Shown here one piece after another: positions 48,121 through 59,390 of a stretch of DNA of 64,000 nucleotides; the first letter of the stretch is position 1, and every line of letters begins with the position of its first letter. Under the pieces are notes generated by a model. It was not told the origin of the DNA, made no database searches, and worked only from the letters and a program-made list of their open reading frames with translations. Position numbers and translations under genes: made by a program. The DNA is from Daucus carota subsp. sativus (Eukaryota; Streptophyta; Magnoliopsida; Apiales; Apiaceae): the NCBI RefSeq assembly GCF_001625215.2, contig NC_030381.2:41228689-41292688 (forward strand). The letters are read 5' to 3'.

Positions 48121-51002
48121 CTAAATTTTAATATCAATATCTAATAAAAAGACAGAAAAGTGATATAAAAGCGTATCTGTGAGTAAACTAATCATAACAA
48201 ACACCGGGAAGGTAGCTAGAGTTAAAAGTAAAAATTGTTATCCAAGGTCAACCCAAACTCCAGTCTTAAGCCAGGGGACCGTCCAAAAACATTCAAATGT
48301 GTGATGTGTCCATATGATAAGATTTGCAGGTACATGTATTTTTGCACTATGTTCTAATTAAACACCGGCTGGTTGTCACACCTGGGTTACAAAGTACTAT
48401 TTCATTTTCAGATAATATATAATCAGTGTAATGGGTATATGAAAACACTGAAATTCTGGATTGCAAGTCATTAAAATTTCCTCAGTCCACTCTTGGATTA
48501 AGCTGATCTGGAGGGAAAAGATACCAAATGCTTGTTACGGAGCTAGTTGATCTTTTAACTGGACTATCCTTTAACTTGTTATAGTCCGTAATTTATTATT
48601 TATAATTTAAATGTTAACATCATTTTATTAATATTTTAGTATAAATGGATTGAGTTTTAATTAAATTATATTATTCAACTAACTATATTTTCATATCAGA
48701 ATTTTAGTACATTTAATTCGAATTTAGTACACGTAGATTTAAAAATAAAAAAAATCAGAAAATTCAAATCTTTTCCAAACATAACTGATCGTGTAATACC
48801 TTTGAATGATTCAGTAGTCTAATCAATCGAATTTCAACATAATTTTGTAATCTTGGTTTTTTTTTTTGACAACAATAACTTTTAAGATTAGAGTTAGAAA
48901 GGGTTATGTAATGGTTCATGTTTATCTTGAAATAGAAGTCAAAAAGAATTATATGAAGGTTGTTATTAATTAAAAAAGATATTCAAAATTGTATATTAAT
49001 AATTTTATTTATAACATTATTATAATTTTTTAATGAAATATTATATGATAATGTATTGTTATGAGTGTTTTTAGTATTTGAAACTGTTTAGCAATGTAAT
49101 ACTAATAGACTCCACATTTGTAGACTTGTAGTCCCAAAGGGAGAGTACCAAACCAAAAAATATAACTAAAACCTCGGACTACAAATTATACCCATGTTGA
49201 CTTATTATAGTATAGTATAGATTAATAGCAAGAGGTTATATATATTACTCAATAAAAGGTCATACAATCATAATCTAGATTTATTGATATTAGAAATTAT
49301 GCGGAGGAACGGTTATAAAATTGATGTCAATGAATTAATAAGATATATTCTTGAGCGGATGTTAAAATTAATTATAAATATCATTTCCAAAAATTTGCTT
49401 CAAAAGAAAAATCATTTTGTATGAGATTTTTTGGTTTCAAGACTCTTCAGTTTGAGACTTTTTACCTCCTTAAATTAATAGTGACCCTCTATTATTCTTG
49501 GAGTTACAAACACTTATAAAAGGAGGTATCCCCTCATCTTTGTACACACAAACAATTTATTCTCTCATATATTTCTTTGTACTACACCCTTGAAGATTTA
49601 TTGCTAAGAAGCCATGTGTATGTAGCGGGGCAAATTCAACTTTAGGATAATGTTAATTCACGCCACGACTCATATATTCTCACAAGTCTTTTGATTTACA
49701 TTTTCCCTTTTTCCCACATAGCTGTCATAAACATCAAAGGATCAATTAGATATAAATAACGGTCCATTCAGTGAATTGCATAACATCAAAAAAAAAATGG
49801 TCCATTCAGTCATGCATATACATAATTATATCTATTATTTATATCATTAAGAGTTTTACCCTATCTATATATGCATTAAGATGATATTTTTATCAATGCA
49901 TATGTAACTTTGATAATTGAGAATTAATTGAAATTTAATTCTTTTTCTAAATATGCAAATTTAAAGTGATAAATGTTAAAATAATTTTAAAGACTCCAAT
50001 TACTTGTTTATATTCTTGTTCACATTCAGGACTTGTATGTTTATAACACTTTTAATTAAATTGAATACTTTCGATTTAATTTATAAAAATCAATTATAAA
50101 TTTTAATATCAATATATGATATCTGCGAGTATAGTGATCATAACAAACAATAGGAAGGTAAAGTTGAAGTAAAAGCTCTTATTTGTAATATGGGTTTAAC
50201 CCAAACTCGCTCTAGTATATTTTAGGCCAAGACTATCCAAAATCATTCACAAATGTGTCCATGTTTTTCTTATTATTATTTTTTGAATATTTAAGCTTAA
50301 AGATGAGTATATGTTCTGATACAAGCAAGAGTCGAACCCAGATATTCTACGACAACAGAAACTCAACACTTAAGCTGTATAATTGTAAGATTTTCAGGTA
50401 TGCACTTTTTACAGGGTAAAGTACTTGTTCACTCCATATACATTATTATCTAAACAAAACGGTTGTCATATCTGGTTTACAGAGTATTTCAGATCATGAA
50501 GAGTTAACTCATTGATTAAGCAAGAATTTATGATTTAGAGAAAAAAAATGATATCAAATGCTTGTTGGCGGCTTAGTTGATCTTTAATTGAACACTGTTG
50601 TTGAAATTAGGCTCTTGATAGCAAGACGTCATATCTAGTACTCAATAAAAACTCATACGGAGGCAATCTAGATTTATCTATGTAGGATACTTTGTGGAGG
50701 AGCGGTCATAAAATTGACGTCAAAGAATCAATTAGATATGCTCTTGAATGGGACAGTCAAACAATTACAAATACGTAGTGGTCCGACGAATAATAAACTT
50801 AACTGGATTAACCTTCGTAAGAAACTTTATAGCGGAGCTGTCATGACATTGACGTCAATGAATCAAATTACATATATACATTATTGAACGGTCATAAAGC
50901 TATAAAGCTGTCATCAAAGAATTAATTAGATTAACGTAGTCATCCATTTAAATGACATCTTAGCCTATTAAATCAAAAAAAATATATTTTGAATATTAAA
51001 AG

Positions 51003-51578
51003 TGTAACATCCCACACGATTAGTTAAAGAGTATTTGGGCCCTTTATAAGGGCAAGCAAATAGCTAATGTATATCAATTTGCTAGCACTTTTGAGCCGAC
51101 CTGTGGTGGGTTGTTGGGTCCAGTATGCATCTAGTTGTGGGCTTGGGATGTTATAAATGGTATCAGAGCTCTACCCGGCCGGAAGTGCTAAGGCACTGCT
51201 CGGGTTTCGTAAGTTTGATTGTGGGCTCGACGAGGACGTCGAGCATATAAGAGGGGGTGTTTGTAACATCCCACATCGATTAGTTAAAGAGTATTAATTG
51301 GGCCCTTTATAAGGGCAAGCAAATAACTAATGTATATCAATTTGCTAGCACTTTTGGACCGACCTGTGGTTGGTTGTTGGGTCCAGTATGCATCTAGTTG
51401 TGAGTTTGGGATGTTATAAATGCTTTGTAACATCCCACATCGATTAGTTAAAGAGTATTTGGGCCCTTTATAAGGCAAACAAATAACTAATGTATAACAA
51501 TTTGCTAGCACTTTTGGGCCGACCTGTGGTGGGTTGTTGGGTCCGGTATACATCTAATTGTGGGCTTGGGATGTTATA
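51003..51578 (+). mobile_element. TRIM element with three terminal repeats
   Basis: Three direct repeats of about 153 bp start TGTAACATCCCACA (51003, 51262 and 51426) and end GGGATGTTATA (51155, 51418 and 51578). After the first repeat comes TGGTATCAGAGC, the primer-binding site complementary to initiator tRNA-Met. Before the second comes a purine tract (AAGAGGGGGTG). The internal domain is only about 106 bp and non-coding. These are the parts of a TRIM, a miniature non-autonomous LTR retroelement. The parts look whole and the repeats are close in sequence, so the insertion is fairly young. The third repeat follows with no internal domain. Confidence 0.9.
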
Positions 51579-52002
51579 AAAAGTATGCATAAAAACTAAC
51601 CCGAAAAAGCATATACAATCAAATTATATATAAGCACATTGTTAGACAAGACACATGTATAAATTTGGCCTCATTACTAATCCAGAAAGTTCGACATTCG
51701 ACAAAATAACAAACATCCAAATCATTTGTAACCGTAATAAAGATGCAAATATCACCATCTATAGTCCCGACAAAATCTCAATGTTTATCAACAACACCAG
51801 ACACTTCATAGTATTATATCAAAAACATAAATCTCACACAAGATTGCATAACAGACTGAATCAGAAAAGCATTCGATTATTAGACCGAAAGAACTTGACA
51901 AGACTGCAGTTTTGATATGACATTTAATACTACTAATAACTCAATAACTAAAAGGTTCATAACATATGATAACTAGATTGAAAATAGAAAACTTAAATTA
52001 AT

Positions 52003-52662
52003 TTAACGATCGAAGGGACCACTTGGATCTAGCTGCTTGCAAATGGCGAGATAAGTGAGATAGAGAACACGATCTTTGGCTCCAGTGCGATGATTCTTGG
52101 TGTGCTTGCAGAAGTACTTCAATTGTTCGAGTGTACAACATCCTAGCATTTGTCCCAGAAACAAAAACAACCAGTTAATCGTCTTCTTCTTGTCGGAAAT
52201 CACGGGCTTGACACTGCCTTCTTGGTCACAGAACTTACAAGTTGGCAAAGCTGGGTTCATGAGATTAGCAGGGGCTCGGTCACGCATAGCGAATTTGTTT
52301 TTGGCCATAAATGAAGCGATTTCGATAAATTTCTCATGCAAGTCGAGTTCCATCTCATACTCTCTTTCACATTTCTTGCATTGCATTTGACCAGAGATAG
52401 TTTTGATTTGGAGAGAGTCGAGATGGTCTAGTGTATGTACTGTGGCTCTTTTGGTAGTGGCCCATGGGTAAGGTTGTGGTACATCTTGGTACTTGGTTGG
52501 GTTACGTCTTGTAACCCTCGTCGGCCCTGTTTGCTGTGCAGATCCAGAAAGAGGAGAGACTGGTGGTGGGATACCCAAGGAGAGTGTGAGAGCAACATTA
52601 TCTTCATTGGTGTTTGTTGATTTTCTCTTACGAGAGACTTCTTGTTGTTGGTTGTTAGACAT
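52003..52662 (-). CDS. DUF7086 protein, copy 2 (EAR motif and zinc-binding Cys pairs)
   Basis: This single-exon gene encodes 219 aa. It keeps the N-terminal MSNNQQQEVSRKRK and the EAR-type LTLSLG (about residues 27-32). The linker is shorter than in copy 1. The domain runs from QPYPWATTKRATVHT to the C-terminal GPFDR. Cys pairs CKKC and CKFC are intact, and the hydrophobic GQMLGCCTLEQL block is unchanged. The DNA of this copy is AT-richer at synonymous positions than copy 3. Upstream is a GA-rich leader (52,664-52,760) and a MITE, so its promoter differs from copy 1. The 3' flank shares blocks with copy 3 (ACAAACATCCAAATCA, CAAAATCTCAATGTTTATCA), showing that the duplicated unit extends beyond the coding region. 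Function is unknown. Confidence 0.86.
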   Translation of the reverse strand: MSNNQQQEVSRKRKSTNTNEDNVALTLSLGIPPPVSPLSGSAQQTGPTRVTRRNPTKYQDVPQPYPWATTKRATVHTLDHLDSLQIKTISGQMQCKKCEREYEMELDLHEKFIEIASFMAKNKFAMRDRAPANLMNPALPTCKFCDQEGSVKPVISDKKKTINWLFLFLGQMLGCCTLEQLKYFCKHTKNHRTGAKDRVLYLTYLAICKQLDPSGPFDR

Positions 52663-52663
52663 G

Positions 52664-52760
52664 GTGAGAGAGAGAGAGAAGTGGGGAGAGAAGGAGAGAG
52701 ACAGAGAGGTTTGGTGTTGGTGTCAGAGAGAGAAATTTACATTTGGAATGTAGAGAGAGT
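52664..52760. repeat. GA-rich 5' leader of DUF7086 copy 2
   Basis: Runs of GAGAGA on the plus strand (CT-rich on the coding strand) sit immediately before the minus-strand ATG. CT-rich leaders are common in plant mRNAs. The same kind of leader precedes copy 3 (60,018-60,140) but not copy 1. Confidence 0.8.
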
Positions 52761-52829
52761 AGTGGAGAGAAAGAACAAGTTTGTTCGAAATGATATGCAC
52801 AAGACACAGGGGCAGTATTTGTAATATGA

Positions 52830-53010
52830 GTATTGGTCCATGCATAATATTGGGTACAAAAATTTGCATAAAATGACATGACAATTGAGGTGGGATCTTT
52901 TAATTGGTGCTTTTAATGCATATACAAGGGTCCCATTTCAATTAAAACATAACATATACTCATTTTGTGAATAATTTTTGTACCCAATTTTGTGCATGAA
53001 GCATTTTTCT
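52830..53010. mobile_element. Small MITE of the 47.9-kb family, upstream of DUF7086 copy 2
   Basis: The left end has CCATGCATAATATTGGGTAC and the right end read in reverse has TCATGCACAAAATTGGGTAC. Both are followed by AAAAAT. The centre shares CAATTGAG(G/A)TGG and TTTTAATTGG with the element at 47,951. It lies about 170 bp upstream of the copy 2 start codon and could supply promoter sequence. Confidence 0.7.
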
Positions 53011-53237
53011 TGTAGTATTCCCATCACATAAAATGCACATGTACAAATTTGTGTAATACAGTCTCTTTGGTCTATACATCATGGTCTCTACATTTCCAGA
53101 TATATTTTGTTCTCATTTTCAAAAAGCAAATTATTTTTAGTATTTGATATCGTAGAAGCAATCCCTTTTGGTCGGACAATTAACAATTTATACGCATTAG
53201 GTTTCTAAAACATGGTCCAGTCAGCGGAGGTTTTATT

Positions 53238-55530
53238 GATCCATTACAAGAAAGACTAGACTAGACAACACTCCGGAAAAAGATATCGCCTCAATTTTAC
53301 ACACAAAGATGTATTTTCATCACAAGAAATGTATTGTCTAATTTAGTTTCATTAATAGTAATTAAAGGTCTTTTGAATCGAACAAGACAAGTTTTTTCGA
53401 CGATAGTGTTGTGAAAATTTTGAGGTTCATATAACAATTTCTTAAAGAGTTGTCAACCCAAATTATTACAATAATTTATTAACTGTTGTCTTATAAATTG
53501 AATCTGACAAGTATTCTTGATTGTGGTGTTGTACAAATTTAAAGTTTAGGCAACAGTTTATTAAAATGTTGCATAAATAATAACAGTTTTCTGACAGTAT
53601 TTTTGTTGTATGTTTTCCTCTCATATATGTGTTTTTATTTTAAAAAATCATTGTCTGAATTATTGTACGGTAAAAACAAACTAATATAAGCAAACCTGCA
53701 AACAAAAACTATAACAAATCCATAAAACTGAGACAAACCAACCAATAAAATCAGGCAAAGTTATAAAAATCTAGAATTAGTTCATCAAAATCACAAAACC
53801 AAATTTATATTTATAAACTGTATTATATCACGAAAGTTGAATTTTTTTCATCTACATATTGCATGCAACTATCAACATCTAGTATATTTGGCACAAGATA
53901 ATCTTAATTTCTCAAGTTCAACTTCAACGAATTCCTCATTTCCATCGTCGTTATCATCATAATACTTTTTATCTTATAATTTTAGCACCACATATCATAA
54001 TTTATCAAGATGTTCATCGAGAAACAAACTCGTTTGACATATTTTACTAACACGAATGGATTATTCCGAAATCCTAACCTATTCAAGTTAACCATTTTAT
54101 ATCTCAAGTCACCAATCTTAATTTCTTGGTTGATATCTCTCCATTTACAACAAAAAAAGGACCAGACCCTAAAGTGATTATTGTCCATCTCTCATACACT
54201 TGTTACAACTCTGTAATATGTATGTGAGGTGTGTTCAATATTTTGATTCTTACCTTACACAACCATTGTACTGTATTGACTTCTACATACATTACTTTAT
54301 TGAACTTGACGCGCATTATCATGATTCTTAGTACTAAAGATAATTGCATTCATTTTATAGGTGCTGAAAGTTTATGACATACTTTTGGGAGTTTATGACA
54401 TACTTTTGGGAGTTTAATTGGTGTACATATATGGCACTATAATTTTAACAGCACTCTCTTTTCGGTGGTTATGTTCATCCCAGCAAAATATATTATTGAT
54501 GATCCTTCTTTGTGGATGTATTATTTTTCTTGGTTTAATATATTGATGAATCTTAGTTGGTCGTAATGGAGGGGAATAATGGTGGTAATATTTGTTAGTT
54601 GAAATGATGAATAGTAGTCAGACGTATAATAGCGAATATATAGTTGGTATTGAAATGATGAAAAATATTTGTTAAGGTACTTTTTGACTTGTTGATTTAC
54701 ATTATATTCTTGTTTTATTTGCATAAATAAAGTCATTGTCTAATTTATTTTTAGTGAATCAAGACATATGTAAGAACACGTAGTTTAGATCATATCATAC
54801 AATGTTTTTGAAATAAAAAATCAATACAAAAAACAGTTGTGTAAATTTAACTAACACAAGGGATTACAAGCATAAAAGCTATTGACTAACAACAAGAGTA
54901 ATAATGATAACAATAAAAGAAATTTTTTGTATTTTTTCTTATCCTAATAACCTCTTTAAACATTATAAATTATTGTCAAATGACAATTCACACAAATCAG
55001 TATGTAAACTAAAAAGAAACAAAGACAAAAAAGAAATAATTATTGTGCAAATTAATTTCTACCGTAGCGCTTCACTGTATAAGCTTTGTCTGCTACTCAT
55101 TAGTATAAGAGTTTATATTTGAAAAAACCATCGTGGAAACCAACTAAAACAACTATAAAAAAGAGAAGAAATATTGTGTGAATTGAGCTCTAATGTGTCA
55201 AACATTTGCGGGTTCTATTTTGAAATCTTTAACAACAACGTTTTCACTAGAGAAAAGTGTTGTATGAAAGTTTTAAAATAAATATTTGAAACTAAGAAAC
55301 CACCGTGTGTTTGTTTAACCACAAGAGTTCACTTGTTAGTGAATATTTGGTTTAATTTCCCTTTAACAAGACTCTTTAACATATTTTTTGTGATTTTTAG
55401 ATGTTATGCAACAATTTCTAAAAGAAAATGTTATAAATTACTCGAAACAAACAATAGTGCGATTATCGTTGTCTAAAGTGTATAATAAACAACGTCACAA
55501 TACACAACACAAAAATAAGTTATCATAATA
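53238..55530. mobile_element. Possible remnants of a CACTA-type transposon
   Basis: CCATTACAAGAAAGAC at 53,241 resembles the CACTACAAGAAA terminus of plant CACTA elements. It is followed by repeated ACAACA/TGTTGTC motifs (about 53,275-53,600), as in subterminal repeats. Similar motifs recur at 55,130-55,510. No transposase frame and no clean second end are present, so this is tentative. Confidence 0.3.
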
Positions 55531-55695
55531 TTCTTCATATAATTAAGGACTCTTAATCAAAATAAAACTAAATCTTATTTAAAGTTAAATATTAAATCAA
55601 AATAGTATGTTCATGCGCTACATCAAAGAATCAAGTGCTTGTTACTGTACTACATCCCAATTTTGACATGCTCATGTAGTTTTTTTAGCATGCTC

Positions 55696-56190
55696 ATGTG
55701 GGGCTTGCAATTTCGGGTTTCGAGTCGGGTTCAGGTCAGGTTGATAATCTCGGGTCACAAATTTTACCCAACCCGAACCCGACCTGAAATTTTAATGGGT
55801 CAAAATACCAAACCCGACCCCGACCCGCACTACCTGCGAGTAACCCGACCCCGACCCGAAAAATAATATTTATTAATAAATATATTTTCTAAATAATAAA
55901 TAAATATTATTTAATTCAAATAAATTAATTTATATTAAATTAAATATTTTTATTAAATTTAAGTAATAAATATTACAAAAATAATATAAATATATGTATT
56001 TTATATAAATGTATATAATATTTACATTATATATTAATTTTCGGGTAATTTTGGGTAATCCGAATTCAACCCAAAAATGACCTGTTTTTTCGGGTTGATT
56101 TTGGGTCAACCCGAATTCGACCCGAATCCGAAAAACTCCAACCCGAATTCATATTTTACGGGTCTCGTGTCGGGTTGCCACCCGTATGCT
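55696..56190. mobile_element. MITE with GGGTCGGGTT-rich arms
   Basis: Two GC-rich arms surround a very AT-rich centre of about 180 bp. The left arm has repeated CGGGTTTCGAGTCGGGTT and CCCGACCCCGACCCG. The right arm has GGGTTGATTTTGGGTCAACC and GTGTCGGGTTGCCACCCG. Such arms are typical of a widespread plant hAT-type MITE. Compositional contrast with the flanks is strong. Exact ends are uncertain. Confidence 0.65.
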
Positions 56191-57670
56191 TATGCATTGC
56201 TATTATGTTTCCGTGTGTATGATATCAATATTAGCATGATCATGTAGTCCCCGTCATGGTCATGTGTTTATTTTGCCATTGTATTAATCGTTGAGCCTCA
56301 TCAATTTTTTCTTATATAAAAAAAGAGGTTTAGTACATACTCTACATCTTTATAAGTTATTTTTTCCCTTTACTTTTAGACATATTAAACAAATATTTTT
56401 CAACTTAAAATGAGAAATGTATTAAAACCCAGATTTTTAATACGAGACAAACAGGTTCTACGGACAAAACATCCAAAACAAACTATTGAATAACAGTTAC
56501 AAACAAGCTAGCAGCCTCCTCCCTTGAAGAGAATATGATATCCTAGTTATACCGGGAGAAAAAAACTAACATGAAAACTGAACTAGATCACAAATTTATT
56601 GATATGTTTTAATATATACAAGCTAGCTAATATCCCATAATTATAACAAATAAATCTATTAACGAAATCATAATTAAACTCAGCCCGCATTTTTCGATCG
56701 CTCTGCTGGTGGTGCAAAATTACTCGTATTTTTTAGGAAAGAGATTTTTAGGCTCCAAGCATCGTTGGTTGGATAAGAAAATTAAGAAATGTCTATAAAA
56801 TAATGAAAAATCGAAAGAAAAGCTAACGAAGTGATTGCTTGTTTTTGTGGATGAAAATAACTTTATAAATTGTAGATTTTCAATTATTACTAGCTTAAAA
56901 AAATGTGAAAATATAAAAAAGTTAGAGATGCGTTCTTAAAAAACAGATTTGAGGAGGAAGTATTTAACATTGGATATTCTTAATTTGTTATATATACATA
57001 TGTAATTACTGATCTAAACCATCTTATATAGATATTTAATATTAGATATTCTTAATTTGGTATATAATTTACCTACCTAAACCATCTTATAAAAATGATA
57101 AAGATCCTGATAAAAAAATTAATTTTTGAATAATATCTTAAATACATAAGTAAGTAATATTTTTTAATTGAGAATTTTCTAGTCTTTTCAGATTACTGTT
57201 TATCTTTTTCTATTCATGATTGTTTATCCATTTCTATTTGTATTTCATTATCGACAATTAAATTAAATATTATAATTTATATTACTTAAATAAATTATAA
57301 CTTGGTAATATGATTAATAAATATATATTTGAAATAGATTATCAAAATCAAGGGAAATTAATAGATGAAATATAAGAAAATGGTAAATTAATGAGAATTA
57401 TTATTATTTAATTAATAGATATAGAAAAGTGGATAGAAGTTAATGAGTGAAAGTAACTTTTGATATTATAAAATTTTATTATTTTTGAAAACCTTTTAAA
57501 ATAAATAAGAGGGACTTTCAAGAGGTAAAATATAAAAATAATGATTGAATCAGATAAGTAGTACTCACAATATTTCTATAAAATTTACAATTTTTATTTA
57601 ACGATTCTTGGAAATATTTCAAACACATGCATGCATATCTTCTTCCAAACTTATCTTCTTGACAATAATT

Positions 57671-58155
57671 AATCTCTCCCGAAACAAAATGAACTACGTG
57701 GTTCATGTACCGTTAAAAAATAATTGTAGACACATATCATTGTTGTAATTGTGAAACCAGTTGTTGACCGTTATCAGTAATAGTGGCAGGATAAGAGAGA
57801 GCTTGACCTCAAGAATGACTCCAAAACAACAGCAATCCCGAAACAGTACCTTAATCTAATGTTTTCTTCTTCTTTTTAGAGATTAATCTAATGTTTATAG
57901 TTCTCCTAAAAATCAAATTTCATCAAATTATCAAATCGCTAAATCCGAAAAGGGTCAGCCATTTACGAGATCAGGCACTCTACTACAACTTGATCTCTCT
58001 CGAAACAAAATGAACTACGTGGTTGATGCACCGTTAAAAAAATTTGTAGACACATATCGTTGTTGTAATTGAGAAACCAGTTGTTGACATTTATATGTAA
58101 ATGTGGCCAGAGAGAGCTTGACCTCAGGACCCAGAAATGACTCCCAAACAATATG
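57671..58155. repeat. Local direct duplication, two diverged copies
   Basis: About 160 bp starting near 57,671 recurs near 57,991. Both copies contain AACAAAATGAACTACGTGGT, GTAGACACATATC, GAAACCAGTTGTTGAC and GAGAGAGCTTGACCTCA. The spacing is about 320 bp. Neither copy has a coding frame. Confidence 0.85.
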
Positions 58156-59390
58156 ATTCCACACCAATTCATTTCTTCCGTATCTTTTTTTTTTTTTGAC
58201 TATCTAATCGTGCTCCTTCCGTGTCTTGTTGATGCCACACCAATTCATTTCTGCATTTTCATAATGCCTAGCTAATCATAACAATCTCTCTTTCCGCTTC
58301 TGTGTTGCATTGGTTATAAAACGTTTGTCAACCATTCTACAAGGCTGCTTGATCAAACATTTGTCTTCCTGTCACTGAGCTATTGATCGTCGCTTGGCAA
58401 GCTTGATCAAACTGAAATGTTGCCAGAATATGCAAAATATATAGTCTCAGTAGCTATGTTGCAGACTGGGCATAGATGACATCTATATCCACTCTTATGA
58501 TCTGCAATTGAGTTTTTCAGGGTCAAGGCTCCACATCAGACTACCTACTCTGGCGCTTTAACAACATCTACAGGCCAAGTTTTGGGTGACTTTGTACAGA
58601 ATGGATGACTCTTATATCTGGAGTACTCTGTAAAGATAGGTTATATCTGGATTACTCTGTCATTCCGGGTTGCAAGTTAGGAACATCTCCTCAAGAAGCT
58701 ACTCCTGAATTAACAGGAATTCAGTCATTTGGAGACGAAAAGGGTGCCTAGTTACAATATTTAGGTTTCAAGACGTCATATCCAATATTAATCGATAAAA
58801 TTTCAAATGACGCCAACCCCAACCCCAAATATGACGGGGACCTCAATTTATCTACGTAACAAGATTTGTCGTAAATCTAGATTTATCTACGTAACAATAT
58901 TTGTAATGAAGCGGTCATAAAATTGACGTTAAGGAATCAATCGGAATAAATGACGGTCGAATCTTAATTCCATGATATAGTAGTCTATCAAACCCAAAAA
59001 AACATATAACCAAAATCGAATGTACGCTCCAGCAATGAACCCAAGAAAGAAACACAATGAATAGCCATCCAAATAGCAAACTTGAGCAGCATAACAAACA
59101 TCCAAATCAGCTGTAACTAAAAGAAAGATGCCCACATCAGCATGACAAAATCTCAATGTTTATCAACAAGGCAAGGCATTCCATTCCATTCATAAGATCT
59201 ACAACATCAAACTCAAACATCCATACATGAAATTTCAAGCATTCTGAGTTTCAGACCCACAATACAACTCAACAAGACTCCGACACGACGACATTCATCA
59301 CTAGTAATTAATCTAGACGCTGATAGAACAGACAATGACACCAAACAGAAACTTGAAACTAAAATACATAAACTGACTCAACACACATTT

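Larger units (their letters stand above)
46451..52002. other. Duplicated flanks between DUF7086 copies 1 and 2
   Basis: This 5.5 kb has no intact gene. Two stretches are diverged copies of one another: 46,640-48,560 and 49,880-50,620. They share, in the same order, CTTGTTTATATTCTTGTTCA, ATCATAACAAACA and CAAATGCTTGTT. Each is followed by a block with GCGGAGGAACGGT- or GAGGAGCGGTCATAAAATTG-like sequence (49,240-49,430 and 50,640-50,960). That block also precedes DUF7086 copy 3 at 58,860-58,950. The region further contains a small MITE and the TRIM at 51.0 kb; the rest is AT-rich. Confidence 0.55.
52663..59390. other. Spacer between DUF7086 copies 2 and 3
   Basis: This 6.7 kb has no supported gene. 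It contains the copy 2 leader and a MITE (52,830-53,010), and sequences rich in GTTGTC/ACAAC motifs at 53,240-53,600 and 55,130-55,530 that resemble CACTA subterminal repeats. It also holds a GGGTCGGGTT-rich MITE (55,696-56,190), very AT-rich DNA (56,340-57,520) and a direct duplication (57,671-58,155). Flank sequence homologous to that before copy 2 lies at 58,600-59,390. Confidence 0.5.

Noticed and set aside
49490-49690. TATA box plus CT-rich leader resembling an LTR promoter
   Set aside because: No second end, primer site or direct repeat was found, so neither a solo LTR nor a gene promoter can be supported.
53004-53017. TTTTTCTTGTAGTA as the right end of a CACTA element
   Set aside because: It is only a partial match and overlaps the end of the small MITE; no CACTA body lies to its left.
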